Shown piece by piece: positions 7,826 through 15,444 of a stretch of DNA of 64,000 nucleotides (positions are counted from its first letter, which is position 1; each line of letters opens with the position of its first letter). The translations under genes and the position numbers were made by a program. The stretch lies in NCBI RefSeq assembly GCF_042675915.1, contig NZ_JBHTKL010000001.1, forward strand, positions 930,001-994,000, in the 5' to 3' direction. The notes under the pieces were generated by a model that was given only the letters and a program-made list of their open reading frames with translations, was not told the DNA's origin and ran no database searches. The stretch is from Thalassobacillus_A hwangdonensis (lineage in GTDB: Bacteria > Bacillota > Bacilli > Bacillales > Halobacillaceae).

Positions 7826-7880
7826 CAATCGTCAAAGTATTTACAATTTACCATAAGCTCCATGTGTCAGCAATGCCAAA

Positions 7881-9347
7881 TCATGGTTGGCGCTGATTAT
7901 TCTGTGGATGGACGATGCTTGGACGAACTTTAGCCAACGGAACAGACAAACGCATCAGAATCTGCATCAAGGCTTTGCCGTTGAAAGGGAGAAACGGCCA
8001 TAAATAAGGAGTGTTCAGCGACTTTGTACGTGCAAGGACCAGGATATATAAGGTAAATCCGATTACGAACCCTTCCACATGGAATAACGCAGTCAAACCA
8101 AGCAATACCAATCTGCTCATCTTATTTGCAACACTCAACTCATAACTCGGAGTAGAGAAAGAGCCGATTGCTGCTACTGCGACGTACAGGATGACCTCTG
8201 GAATGAACATTCCTACATCAATGGCGATCTGTCCGATCAGAACAGCGGCTATCAGACCCATGGCGGTGGATAAAGGAGTTGGCGTGTGTATGGCTGCTAT
8301 CCTGAGAAATTCGATACCTATGTCTGCAATCAGAATTTGGATGACGACAGGAATACTACTTTCTTCATTAGGACCGATAAAAGATAGCGGTTGAGGTAAT
8401 AAAGATGGATCCTGAACCATCAACAGCCAGAAGGGCAACAAGAATACAGAAGCCAGGATTCCGATGAACCTTACCCATCTGACAAATGACCCGACTGCAG
8501 GGGATTGACGATACTCTTCTGCATGTTGTACATGATGGAAATAAGTTGTCGGAGTAATGATCATACTCGGTGACGTGTCCACCATCACGAGGACATGCCC
8601 CTCAAAGAGGTGGGTAGCTGCTACATCCGGCCGCTCCGTGTACCTGACTAGTGGAAAAGGGTTCAATCCCTGCTGGACAAGAAACTCTTCAACCGTTTTG
8701 TCAGCCATCGTCAATCCATCGATTTTTATGTTTTCAATTTCCTTTTTTATCAGTTTGATCAGACCTGGATCTGCAACATCCTGCAAATAGGAGATACAAA
8801 CATCACTTTTGGACCTTTCTCCAACTTTAAGTATTTCATGTCTCAGACGTTCATCTCTGATCCGTCTTCGTGTCAGTGCGGTATTTTCAATGATGTTTTC
8901 CGTATATCCATCCCTTGAACCACGCACCACTTTTTCTGTATCCGGCTCCTGTGGAGTCCTGCCTGGATAGGAACGCACATCAACTATGAACGCTTTCTTC
9001 TCCCCTTCCATAAAGATGACGATGAGCCCGGACAACAGCTGTGTGATCGTTTGCTCCATATTGTCAGCAACTTCGACCTGTTGATGGACAAGGTGATTGT
9101 GGATTACGTCAAAGGTGTGTTTCGGTCTTACTTGTGCCTTATCGATTTCCATCAATTCTTTCATAAGTTCAATGATGTATTCGGTATCACACAAGCCGGT
9201 TACATAGTACAAATATAATCGTTCATTGAGGATGTCGAGCTTACGGAAGCCGATATCAAATGACACATCCACCCCGACGCGATCATTCATGAACTTTTCG
9301 AGTTGATCCAATTTAGGAAAAATTGGTGTCGGTTCTTTTTGAGTCAT
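7881..9347 (-). CDS. spoVAF: Spore germination protein SpoVAF (GerA family)
   Basis: A 488-residue member of the GerAA/SpoVAF family located in the spore inner membrane. The N-terminal ~280 residues are soluble (including LLSGLIVIFMEGEKKAFIVDVRSYPGRTPQEPDTEKV, typical of the family), followed by four to five membrane helices and a short basic tail. In B. subtilis SpoVAF assists germinant signalling and is encoded at the end of the spoVA operon, as here. The ATG follows AAAGGAGGT. The operon here goes directly from spoVAE to spoVAF, with no spoVAEa gene between them. Confidence 0.93.
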   Translation of the reverse strand: MTQKEPTPIFPKLDQLEKFMNDRVGVDVSFDIGFRKLDILNERLYLYYVTGLCDTEYIIELMKELMEIDKAQVRPKHTFDVIHNHLVHQQVEVADNMEQTITQLLSGLIVIFMEGEKKAFIVDVRSYPGRTPQEPDTEKVVRGSRDGYTENIIENTALTRRRIRDERLRHEILKVGERSKSDVCISYLQDVADPGLIKLIKKEIENIKIDGLTMADKTVEEFLVQQGLNPFPLVRYTERPDVAATHLFEGHVLVMVDTSPSMIITPTTYFHHVQHAEEYRQSPAVGSFVRWVRFIGILASVFLLPFWLLMVQDPSLLPQPLSFIGPNEESSIPVVIQILIADIGIEFLRIAAIHTPTPLSTAMGLIAAVLIGQIAIDVGMFIPEVILYVAVAAIGSFSTPSYELSVANKMSRLVLLGLTALFHVEGFVIGFTLYILVLARTKSLNTPYLWPFLPFNGKALMQILMRLSVPLAKVRPSIVHPQNNQRQP

Positions 9348-9379
9348 GGTTTACCTCCTTTTTACAAATGCTGCCTCAT

Positions 9380-9730
9380 CTACCCTTTCGGTTTGAAAAT
9401 GACCGCAACGATGAAGCCGAATAAAATTGCTGAGGCAATACCCGCAGAGGTCAGCTGGAATATCCCCATTGCAATCCCGATAAGTCCATGATCACTTGTC
9501 TGTTCCATCGCCCCATGCAGGAGGGAATGTCCGAAGCTGGTGATGGGAACGAGGGCTCCAGCACCTGCAAACTCGATCAGGTTATCGTATAAATCGAATG
9601 CATCTAACAGAGCTCCGATGACTACGAAGGATGACATGACATGGGCTGGTGTTAGCTTGAAGATATCAAGCATCAGTTGACCGACGACACAAATGCCTCC
9701 TCCTACAAGAAAAGCCCATAGGAATGTCAT
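9380..9730 (-). CDS. spoVAE: Stage V sporulation protein AE (SpoVAEb type)
   Basis: A 116-residue membrane protein of the SpoVAC/SpoVAE fold with three to four helices. It shares with SpoVAC in this window the motif FAGAGALVPITSFGHSL and glycine-rich helices. It is part of the spore inner-membrane channel for calcium-dipicolinic acid. The start ATG overlaps the spoVAD stop (ATGA), so the genes are coupled. Length and sequence match the small hydrophobic SpoVAEb rather than the soluble SpoVAEa. Confidence 0.94.
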   Translation of the reverse strand: MTFLWAFLVGGGICVVGQLMLDIFKLTPAHVMSSFVVIGALLDAFDLYDNLIEFAGAGALVPITSFGHSLLHGAMEQTSDHGLIGIAMGIFQLTSAGIASAILFGFIVAVIFKPKG

Positions 9731-10743
9731 TGCACTCCCTCCTCTCTGACGAGCACGACGGCATGCGCAATGGTTGGGATCGTCTCTTTCTGCTGCACCA
9801 TGGTCGGACTCATAAGCGCCCCTGTCGCAACGACGAGAATGCGGTTATACACGCCCGCTTTCAAGTCCTCCACAAGCTTTCCGTAGGTGACGACAGCGGA
9901 ACAAGCGCACCCACTTCCCCCAGCAAATACCGGCTGATCACTGTGATAAATCATCAACCCGCAATCATTATGAACTTCATCGACATTGAATCCATCTTCC
10001 TTCAGCATATCTTTGACGATTGGAGAACCTACACCTGACAGATCCCCTGTGGCGATTAAGTCGTAATCACTCGGCATTCTCCCCATATCCTTCATATGGT
10101 TCACGATTGTATCGTAGGCGGCAGGTGCCATTGCAGAACCCATATCGAACGGGTCTTTGATTCCGTAATCCATCACCTTCCCAATCGTTGCCGCTTCGAT
10201 TCTGACGGAAGATTTTTCTTTAGAGATCAGTGCTGCTCCGCTTCCGGTTACTGTAAAGGTCGCGGTTGCCGGTTTCTGCCCTCCATATTCAGTCGGATAG
10301 CGGAATTGACGCTCTGCCGTTGCATTATGGGAGCTGACGACTGCCAGAATCTGATTGGCAAACCCTCCATCTATCAATGCTGCACTTGTTGCAAGTGTTT
10401 CCATCGATGTCGAACATGCACCGAACATACAGATAAAGGGAATTTCCAATTGCTTTGCCACATAATTTGAAGTCACATTCTGATTCAGCAGATCCCCGGC
10501 AAGGAGGATGTCGATCGAAGACTTATCTTTACCTGCTTTTTGAAGGCAGAGCTCGACCGCATCCTGCATCAGTCTGCGTTCCGCCAATTCCCAGTTCGCT
10601 TCGTTGCAGTGAAGTTCCTCATGACTCCGGTCGAAATACTTGGCTAGCGGTCCGGCCCCTTCCAAAGGTCCTACAGATGTCCCCGTTTCATTGATATAGA
10701 TCGGCTGATTGTATAACCACGATTGCTTACCCATTTTAGCCAT
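9727..10743 (-). CDS. spoVAD: Stage V sporulation protein AD
   Basis: Thiolase-fold protein that binds dipicolinic acid and works with the SpoVA channel on the spore inner membrane. The ATG at 10743, eight bases after AGGAGG, gives 338 residues, the same length as in B. subtilis. Conserved stretches include LLAGDLLNQNVT, CMFGACSTSMET, RQFRYPTEYGGQKP and DPFDMGSAMAPAA. It overlaps spoVAE by four bases and lies 12 bases after spoVAC. A GTG nine bases upstream lies inside the ribosome site and is rejected as start. Confidence 0.97.
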   Translation of the reverse strand: MAKMGKQSWLYNQPIYINETGTSVGPLEGAGPLAKYFDRSHEELHCNEANWELAERRLMQDAVELCLQKAGKDKSSIDILLAGDLLNQNVTSNYVAKQLEIPFICMFGACSTSMETLATSAALIDGGFANQILAVVSSHNATAERQFRYPTEYGGQKPATATFTVTGSGAALISKEKSSVRIEAATIGKVMDYGIKDPFDMGSAMAPAAYDTIVNHMKDMGRMPSDYDLIATGDLSGVGSPIVKDMLKEDGFNVDEVHNDCGLMIYHSDQPVFAGGSGCACSAVVTYGKLVEDLKAGVYNRILVVATGALMSPTMVQQKETIPTIAHAVVLVREEGVQ

Positions 10744-10755
10744 TAGAGACACCTC

Positions 10756-11211
10756 CTAAAATAATGCCTGGAATATATAACGCAGCATTCCGAACACATA
10801 CGCCGCAACTACACCGAAGGCGATGACAGAACCTGCCAGTTTGAACATGTTGGTAGCTACACCAAGGACGATGCCTTCGCTTTTATGCTCCAATGCGGCT
10901 GAGGTGATCGAGTTGGCGAATCCAGTCACCGGTACCGCAGATCCTGCTCCGGCAAATTGCCCGAGCTTATCATAAACTCCGATTCCGGTCAGGATCGAAG
11001 ACAGCAGAATCAAGGTTGTCACTGTCGGATTTGCTGCATTCTTTTCGGAAAAATCGAATACATGGATATAAAATTGCATCAATGCTTCACCTAGTACACA
11101 AATCAGCCCTCCCACTACGAACGCCTTCAAACAGTTCATCACATAGTTGGGCTTTGGCTGATAAGCCTTTATCGTCTTTGAATACTGTTTCTGTTCAAAC
11201 TTATCTCCCAT
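10756..11211 (-). CDS. spoVAC: Stage V sporulation protein AC
   Basis: A 151-residue membrane protein of the dipicolinate channel; the B. subtilis orthologue behaves as a mechanosensitive channel. A basic N-terminus (KQYSKTIKAYQPKPNYVMNCLKAFVVGG) leads into about four membrane helices with the family motif FAGAGSAVPVTGFANSITSAALEHKSEG. AAGGAG stands nine bases before the ATG. Located between spoVAB and spoVAD in the standard operon order. Confidence 0.96.
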   Translation of the reverse strand: MGDKFEQKQYSKTIKAYQPKPNYVMNCLKAFVVGGLICVLGEALMQFYIHVFDFSEKNAANPTVTTLILLSSILTGIGVYDKLGQFAGAGSAVPVTGFANSITSAALEHKSEGIVLGVATNMFKLAGSVIAFGVVAAYVFGMLRYIFQALF

Positions 11212-11224
11212 GATCTGTACTCCT

Positions 11225-11641
11225 TCACTTTACAAAAATGAGCCACTGAAAAAGCGACCCTCCGATTTTCCCTAATACGAGTGCCATCAGAAGAATCAGC
11301 AGTTGATCTTCCAAGCCGACCCGCTTGGTCAATAGCGGAAATACATTGAGGACTTCTGTCAATGCAGCAGCAAGCATTCCGATAAAAATCCCATGGAACA
11401 ACCCCCACGCTGCAAGCACAAGATTTGGAACATCTATCGGAACATCACCGAATGAAAGGTAGATTCCTGCAAGCGTTCCGCAAATGACTGCCGATTCGTA
11501 GGAATGAAGGTGGCGTTCGGATTTGGATAACTGCATCAGCCTCGGTATGATTCCCAACACAGTCAAAAATGCCACAAAACCAGTACCTACAGCTATTCCA
11601 GCAGCTAATCCGATAAAAACTTCAACGAGGATCGTCATCAT
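11225..11641 (-). CDS. spoVAB: Stage V sporulation protein AB
   Basis: Membrane protein of about 138 residues with four helices, required for dipicolinate uptake into the forespore. I chose the ATG-ATG pair at 11641 (MMTILVEVFIGLAAGIAVG), which overlaps the spoVAA end; the longer frame reading back into spoVAA is not coding. Length is close to the 141 residues of B. subtilis SpoVAB. The ribosome site is weak (GGTGGA), consistent with translational coupling to spoVAA. Confidence 0.93.
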   Translation of the reverse strand: MMTILVEVFIGLAAGIAVGTGFVAFLTVLGIIPRLMQLSKSERHLHSYESAVICGTLAGIYLSFGDVPIDVPNLVLAAWGLFHGIFIGMLAAALTEVLNVFPLLTKRVGLEDQLLILLMALVLGKIGGSLFQWLIFVK

Positions 11642-12245
11642 GATTCGATTCCACCTTATTTTCATGAAGGACGATGTAATTATCCAAATCCTGCTGATAG
11701 TTGAACACTTCCACCTCCAACGGGCTTGGCTCCTCATTGAAACGTTTATTAAAGAGATGGTTGAAGAATAAAATCATGCCCAGTCCAAGCCCAATGGAAT
11801 ATGGAATTTGGATCCAATAAGGGTGTTTCCTCTCTTCTCCTGTAAGCATGAAATGAAGCTTCTGCTGAACTGCTTCCATAGCAACATCATAATGAAAATT
11901 CATGATTGCCATCGCTGCACCGATAAAAAGCAACAGCCATATTCCAAAAATGATCAAAGGGGATGCACTACGTTTTGTCATTTCCACTTGAACGATGCAT
12001 TGATTCGGTCCTATCAGCTGTACATCCAATCCTGGGTGAAGCTCATTCAACCGCTGGATAACGGTGAACCCATCAATGATCACGATATTCTTATCTTTTT
12101 TGGTGATATAGTGCAAAGGCAGTGTCCGTAACTTTTCCTTCAGATCGATTGAACATGAAACCAAGGCGATGTCCTTGAGAAGGACGGGATGATAACTTGA
12201 CATATGCACTTTTCGTTTTAGACGCAGGTGAACGATTTCAGACAT
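11622..12245 (-). CDS. spoVAA: Stage V sporulation protein AA
   Basis: First gene of the spoVA operon, 207 residues from the ATG at 12245 (206 in B. subtilis). An N-terminal soluble domain of about 100 residues (SEIVHLRLKRKV...LKDIALVSCS) is followed by two membrane helices (SPLIIFGIWLLLFIGAAMAIMNF and IPYSIGLGLGMILFF). It is needed for dipicolinic acid transport into the spore. The start is weakly supported (AAAAGG about 11 bases before). A strong sigma-G-type promoter sits 40-65 bases upstream. Confidence 0.92.
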   Translation of the reverse strand: MSEIVHLRLKRKVHMSSYHPVLLKDIALVSCSIDLKEKLRTLPLHYITKKDKNIVIIDGFTVIQRLNELHPGLDVQLIGPNQCIVQVEMTKRSASPLIIFGIWLLLFIGAAMAIMNFHYDVAMEAVQQKLHFMLTGEERKHPYWIQIPYSIGLGLGMILFFNHLFNKRFNEEPSPLEVEVFNYQQDLDNYIVLHENKVESNHDDDPR

Positions 12246-12282
12246 AAGCACACGCCTTTTCTTAGTGGTTCGATTCATGTTT

Positions 12283-12311
12283 TAGTATGAGTAGTAACCG
12301 GAAAATCATGC
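12283..12311 (-). promoter_or_regulatory. Sigma-G type promoter of the spoVA operon
   Basis: Minus strand GCATG, 17 bases, CATACTA. This fits the sigma-G consensus GHATR / CATNHTA in all fixed positions. It lies between the sigF terminator and spoVAA, where the sigma-G promoter of spoVA lies in B. subtilis. Confidence 0.75.
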
Positions 12312-12338
12312 AGTTCTCTCACTGACGAAAAACAAAAA

Positions 12339-12367
12339 GAAAAACGCATGGCGTCCCATGCGTTTTT
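12339..12367 (-). terminator. Terminator of the spoIIA operon after sigF
   Basis: AAAAACGCATGG / CCATGCGTTTTT stem with a tetraloop; T-run on the minus side. Confidence 0.85.
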
Positions 12368-12395
12368 GACAGACAAATTTATTTTTAGAAAAACA

Positions 12396-13148
12396 TTAAC
12401 TCGAATCCATCCGTTCTTTGATGTCTTTCAATATTTTCTTCTCGAGTCTCGACACCTGTACTTGGGAAATGCCGAGCCGCTCGGCAACTTCCGTTTGTGT
12501 CTGGTCTTTGAAATAGCGTAAATAGATGATCAGTCTTTCACGCTTTTCCAATTGCCGGATCACATCCTGAAGGATCATCTTGTCGAACCACTTCGTATCA
12601 TCATCAGCCATCTGATCCAATAGCGTGATTGGATCACCGTCGTTCTCATAAACCGTCTCATGGATCGATTGAGGAGCTCTTCCAGCTTCCTCGGCATGGA
12701 CAACGTCTTCAGGAAGCATATCCAGCGACGAGGCCAATTCATCAATGGTAGGCGATCTTCCGTATTCCTTCGTCAGCTCTTCTTTCTTCTTACGGATTTT
12801 ATGGTTCATTTCCTTAAGTGATCTGCTGACTTTCACGCTTCCATCGTCCCGGATGAACCGTTGAATTTCCCCGATGATCATCGGAACGGCATAAGTGGAA
12901 AATTTCACATCATAGCTCAAGTCGAATTTATCGACGGATTTGAGCAGTCCTATACAACCAATTTGAAACAAATCCTCCTGATCGTAACCTCGATGGATAT
13001 AACGCTGGACAACGGACCATACAAGGCGGACGTTCCTCTCCACCAGCATGTCCCTTGCACCCTGGTCTCCATCCTGACTTTTCGCAATCAGCTCTCTGAC
13101 ATCCTCATCCTTCAGCCGCTTATGTTTTTTGGTCGTATTCATATTCAT
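12396..13148 (-). CDS. sigF: RNA polymerase sporulation sigma factor SigF
   Basis: Sigma-70 family factor that directs the first wave of forespore genes; 250 residues against 255 in B. subtilis. Region 2 is plain (DLFQIGCIGLLKSVDKFDLSYDVKFSTYAVPMIIGEIQRFIRDDG), as is the region 4 helix-turn-helix (RYFKDQTQTEVAERLGISQVQVSRLEKKI). It follows spoIIAA-spoIIAB, which encode its anti-anti-sigma factor and anti-sigma factor. The start follows AGAGGG. The gene is 11 bases after spoIIAB, so co-transcribed. Confidence 0.98.
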   Translation of the reverse strand: MNMNTTKKHKRLKDEDVRELIAKSQDGDQGARDMLVERNVRLVWSVVQRYIHRGYDQEDLFQIGCIGLLKSVDKFDLSYDVKFSTYAVPMIIGEIQRFIRDDGSVKVSRSLKEMNHKIRKKKEELTKEYGRSPTIDELASSLDMLPEDVVHAEEAGRAPQSIHETVYENDGDPITLLDQMADDDTKWFDKMILQDVIRQLEKRERLIIYLRYFKDQTQTEVAERLGISQVQVSRLEKKILKDIKERMDSS

Positions 13149-13159
13149 CAGCAGGCCCT

Positions 13160-13600
13160 CTAATTACAAATCGCTTTATTTGTAGAGAGTTGTTTGACCA
13201 TCCGGACCGTCGTACCATTTTCAGGGTGCGAGATGACATCTACACGATCCATGAAATTTTCCATGATGGTGAAGCCCATTCCTGAGCGCTCCAATTCAGG
13301 CTTCGATGTATAGAGCGGTTCCATCGCCTCTTCGATATCCGAAATTCCTTCACCGTGGTCCTGTACCATCAGTTCCATTTCTCCATCGTTTAGGGTGCAC
13401 GATATATAGATTTTACCGTCTGGCTTTTCGTGATATCCATGAATGATCGCATTGGTCACAGCTTCAGAGACAACCGTTTTGATTTCAGTCAGCTCATCCA
13501 TCGTAGGATCAAGCTGACTGACGAAAGCAGCTACCGTCACCCTCGCAAAGGACTCATTAGCACTGATACTTGTAAATTCCAGGTTCATTTCATTTTTCAT
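13160..13600 (-). CDS. spoIIAB: Anti-sigma F factor SpoIIAB (serine kinase)
   Basis: GHKL-type protein kinase that binds SigF or phosphorylates SpoIIAA depending on nucleotide. The 146 residues equal the B. subtilis length. The N-box EAVTNAIIHGY and the G1 box VQDHGEGI are visible, with the ATP-lid segment ERSGMGFTIMENFMD. The start overlaps the spoIIAA stop (ATGA) with GGGGGTGG upstream. The operon order spoIIAA-spoIIAB-sigF is intact. Confidence 0.97.
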   Translation of the reverse strand: MKNEMNLEFTSISANESFARVTVAAFVSQLDPTMDELTEIKTVVSEAVTNAIIHGYHEKPDGKIYISCTLNDGEMELMVQDHGEGISDIEEAMEPLYTSKPELERSGMGFTIMENFMDRVDVISHPENGTTVRMVKQLSTNKAICN

Positions 13601-13950
13601 GATGCCACCCCCAGCATCTCCAAAGCGAATTCCTCATTATCTACAAGCTTCATGATCTTGAACATCCCGGACAAATCGAATAATCGTTTGACCTCCGGCG
13701 AAATGGAGCAGATCACCATTTCTCCGCCTACAGCATTGATCTCTTTATATCTTCCCAGGATCACCCCTAAGCCTGAGCTATCCATAAAAGCCAAGCCTTG
13801 CAGATTCAATACTACGTTGCGGACACCATTCCGATTGATGAGGTCCTGCCATTCGCTACGTAATGACTCTGCCTCATGATGATCCAGCTCCCCTATCAAA
13901 CGAACAAGCAGCACGTCCTCTTTCAATACAAAATCCACATTAAGACTCAC
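13597..13950 (-). CDS. spoIIAA: Anti-sigma F factor antagonist SpoIIAA
   Basis: STAS-domain protein that releases SigF from SpoIIAB when unphosphorylated. Start is GTG at 13950 with AGAGGAGGAAAACTA before it, giving 117 residues as in B. subtilis. The phosphorylation site is in FMDSSGLGV, with Ser58 by my count in the same position as in B. subtilis. The upstream extension to 14016 contains the ribosome site and a candidate sigma-H promoter and is not coding. Confidence 0.97.
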   Translation of the reverse strand: MSLNVDFVLKEDVLLVRLIGELDHHEAESLRSEWQDLINRNGVRNVVLNLQGLAFMDSSGLGVILGRYKEINAVGGEMVICSISPEVKRLFDLSGMFKIMKLVDNEEFALEMLGVAS

Positions 13951-13985
13951 TAGTTTTCCTCCTCTTTCTTTTGCATTAGTGAGTC

Positions 13986-14013
13986 TTTCTTTCTTGTCCT
14001 GGTCATTTCCTGC
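13986..14013 (-). promoter_or_regulatory. Candidate sigma-H promoter of spoIIAA
   Basis: Minus strand GCAGGAAAT, 12 bases, AAAGAAA. It matches the sigma-H pattern RNAGGAWWW / RNNGAAT with one mismatch. It lies in the 119-base gap between dacF and spoIIAA, as in B. subtilis where sigma-H drives spoIIA. Confidence 0.5.
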
Positions 14014-14069
14014 CACAAGACAAAACTAGTCGCGAATCGCTAAATGAGGATAAGAACAGACAGCTTCCG

Positions 14070-15236
14070 TTACCGCTTGATCATCATGTCCCCTAGCGAG
14101 CGTTTATACAGTTGCCACAGACCTGCTTGATCGACGGATTTTTCTGCAACAAGCGGGACTTCAGTGACAGTCTTACCACCCTGTTGGACGATCAGCTTAC
14201 CGAGGTGATCCCCCTTCTTGATCGGCAACTGGAGGTCCTCTTCGTATGCGACTGCTGTCGTCAACCCTTTTAATTCCTGCCCCTTCTTCTTGAGCACGGT
14301 GACATCCTTGCTTGTTACGATATTCAACTGCTCACGATCTCCTCTCGGAAGATTGACCGTATCCATTACATAATTTTTGTCGAATAGCTTTTCTGTAGAA
14401 AATTGATTGAATGCATAATCAAGCATTCCTGCTATATTGGCATTTCGCTCTTTCGGTGTATCTGCGCCCATAACGACCGCAATCATCCGCATGCCATCCT
14501 TCATTGCAGTTGCTGTCAGGCAATACTTCGCTTCGTTCGTATAGCCGGTTTTCAGCCCATCCACACCTTCATAATGACGTACGAGCTTATTTGTATTGAC
14601 GAGCCAGAATTCATTTTTTTGGCCTTTACGTAAATAATCCTCATAAATCCCAGTGTATCCAGTAATCGATTCATGGTTCAGAAGCTCTCTTGCCATCATC
14701 GCCATGTCGTACGCTGAACTGTAATGCCCTTCTTCAGGAAGTCCTGTCGTATTTTTGAATTGAGTATTCTTCAATCCCATTTCTTTCGCTTTCGCATTCA
14801 TTTCTGCAACGAATGCTTCCTCGCTGCCTGAAATCCTTTCGGCAAGTGCTACGCTTGCATCATTTCCTGAAGCAACAGCTACTCCTTTAAGCAAATCTTC
14901 AGCTTTCATCACTTCTCCAGCCTCAAGGAAAATTTGAGAACCGCCCATGGAAGCAGCTTTTTCACTAACGCGCACATCCTCATCCAGCTTCAGTTTCCCA
15001 TCCTTCAACGCTTCCATGATCAGAATCATAGTCATGATTTTGGTCATGCTTGCAGGGGGAAGCTCTTCACGACTGTTCTTATCAAACAACACCTCACCGC
15101 TGCTGCTTTCCAACAATACTGCTGATTTGGCGTCATCCGCCAATTGTATATTATTGGACTCTTGTCCTTTTGTGACGGGTACGGAAATTACACTCACCAT
15201 TGCTGCAGCGATGAGATAGATCATCATTTTCTTCAT
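14070..15236 (-). CDS. dacF: D-alanyl-D-alanine carboxypeptidase DacF
   Basis: Forespore penicillin-binding protein of the S11 family, 388 residues against 389 in B. subtilis. Start ATG 15236 after TTGGAGGG; the longer frame lacks support. Signal peptide (KKMMIYLIAAAMVSVISVPVTKG), then SMTK with Ser63 and Lys66, SGN in AVASGNDASV, and LKTGYTN. A C-terminal PBP5-type domain follows. It is the first gene of the dacF-spoIIA region. Upstream, GGAAAAAATA at 15266-15275 fits a sigma-F -10, but no good -35 is seen. Confidence 0.95.
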   Translation of the reverse strand: MKKMMIYLIAAAMVSVISVPVTKGQESNNIQLADDAKSAVLLESSSGEVLFDKNSREELPPASMTKIMTMILIMEALKDGKLKLDEDVRVSEKAASMGGSQIFLEAGEVMKAEDLLKGVAVASGNDASVALAERISGSEEAFVAEMNAKAKEMGLKNTQFKNTTGLPEEGHYSSAYDMAMMARELLNHESITGYTGIYEDYLRKGQKNEFWLVNTNKLVRHYEGVDGLKTGYTNEAKYCLTATAMKDGMRMIAVVMGADTPKERNANIAGMLDYAFNQFSTEKLFDKNYVMDTVNLPRGDREQLNIVTSKDVTVLKKKGQELKGLTTAVAYEEDLQLPIKKGDHLGKLIVQQGGKTVTEVPLVAEKSVDQAGLWQLYKRSLGDMMIKR

Positions 15237-15248
15237 TCTTTGTTCCCT

Positions 15249-15319
15249 CCAATCGTTGTTGCAGATATTTTTTCCAATGAAGTAAATTTTTATTACGTCC
15301 ATTGGAGAAAAACGATTGG
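15249..15319. repeat. Nested inverted repeats in the dacF leader
   Basis: Outer arms CCAATCGTT (15249-15257) and AACGATTGG (15311-15319); inner arms TCCAATG (15273-15279) and CATTGGA (15300-15306). The outer arm overlaps the dacF ribosome site, so the transcript could fold over it if transcription starts far enough upstream. Confidence 0.6.
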
Positions 15320-15397
15320 AAAAGTTTTGTTTATGTACTTTTGACCTGTCTTTCGGCTTTGCACCTATCCTGCTTTATCGAGGAAAAATAGTTACAG

Positions 15398-15436
15398 TAA
15401 AAAAAGAAGCAGACCGGATCATCTCCAGTCTGCTTC
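15398..15436 (-). terminator. Terminator of the drm-pupG-pdp operon
   Basis: Perfect 9-bp stem GAAGCAGAC / GTCTGCTTC followed on the minus strand by T7; begins nine bases after the pdp stop. Confidence 0.9.
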
Positions 15437-15444
15437 AACGTTTT

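Noticed and set aside
15266..15296. Sigma-F promoter for dacF
   Set aside because: The -10 GGAAAAAATA fits, but no GYWTA lies at 15-17 bases upstream; kept only as a remark under dacF.
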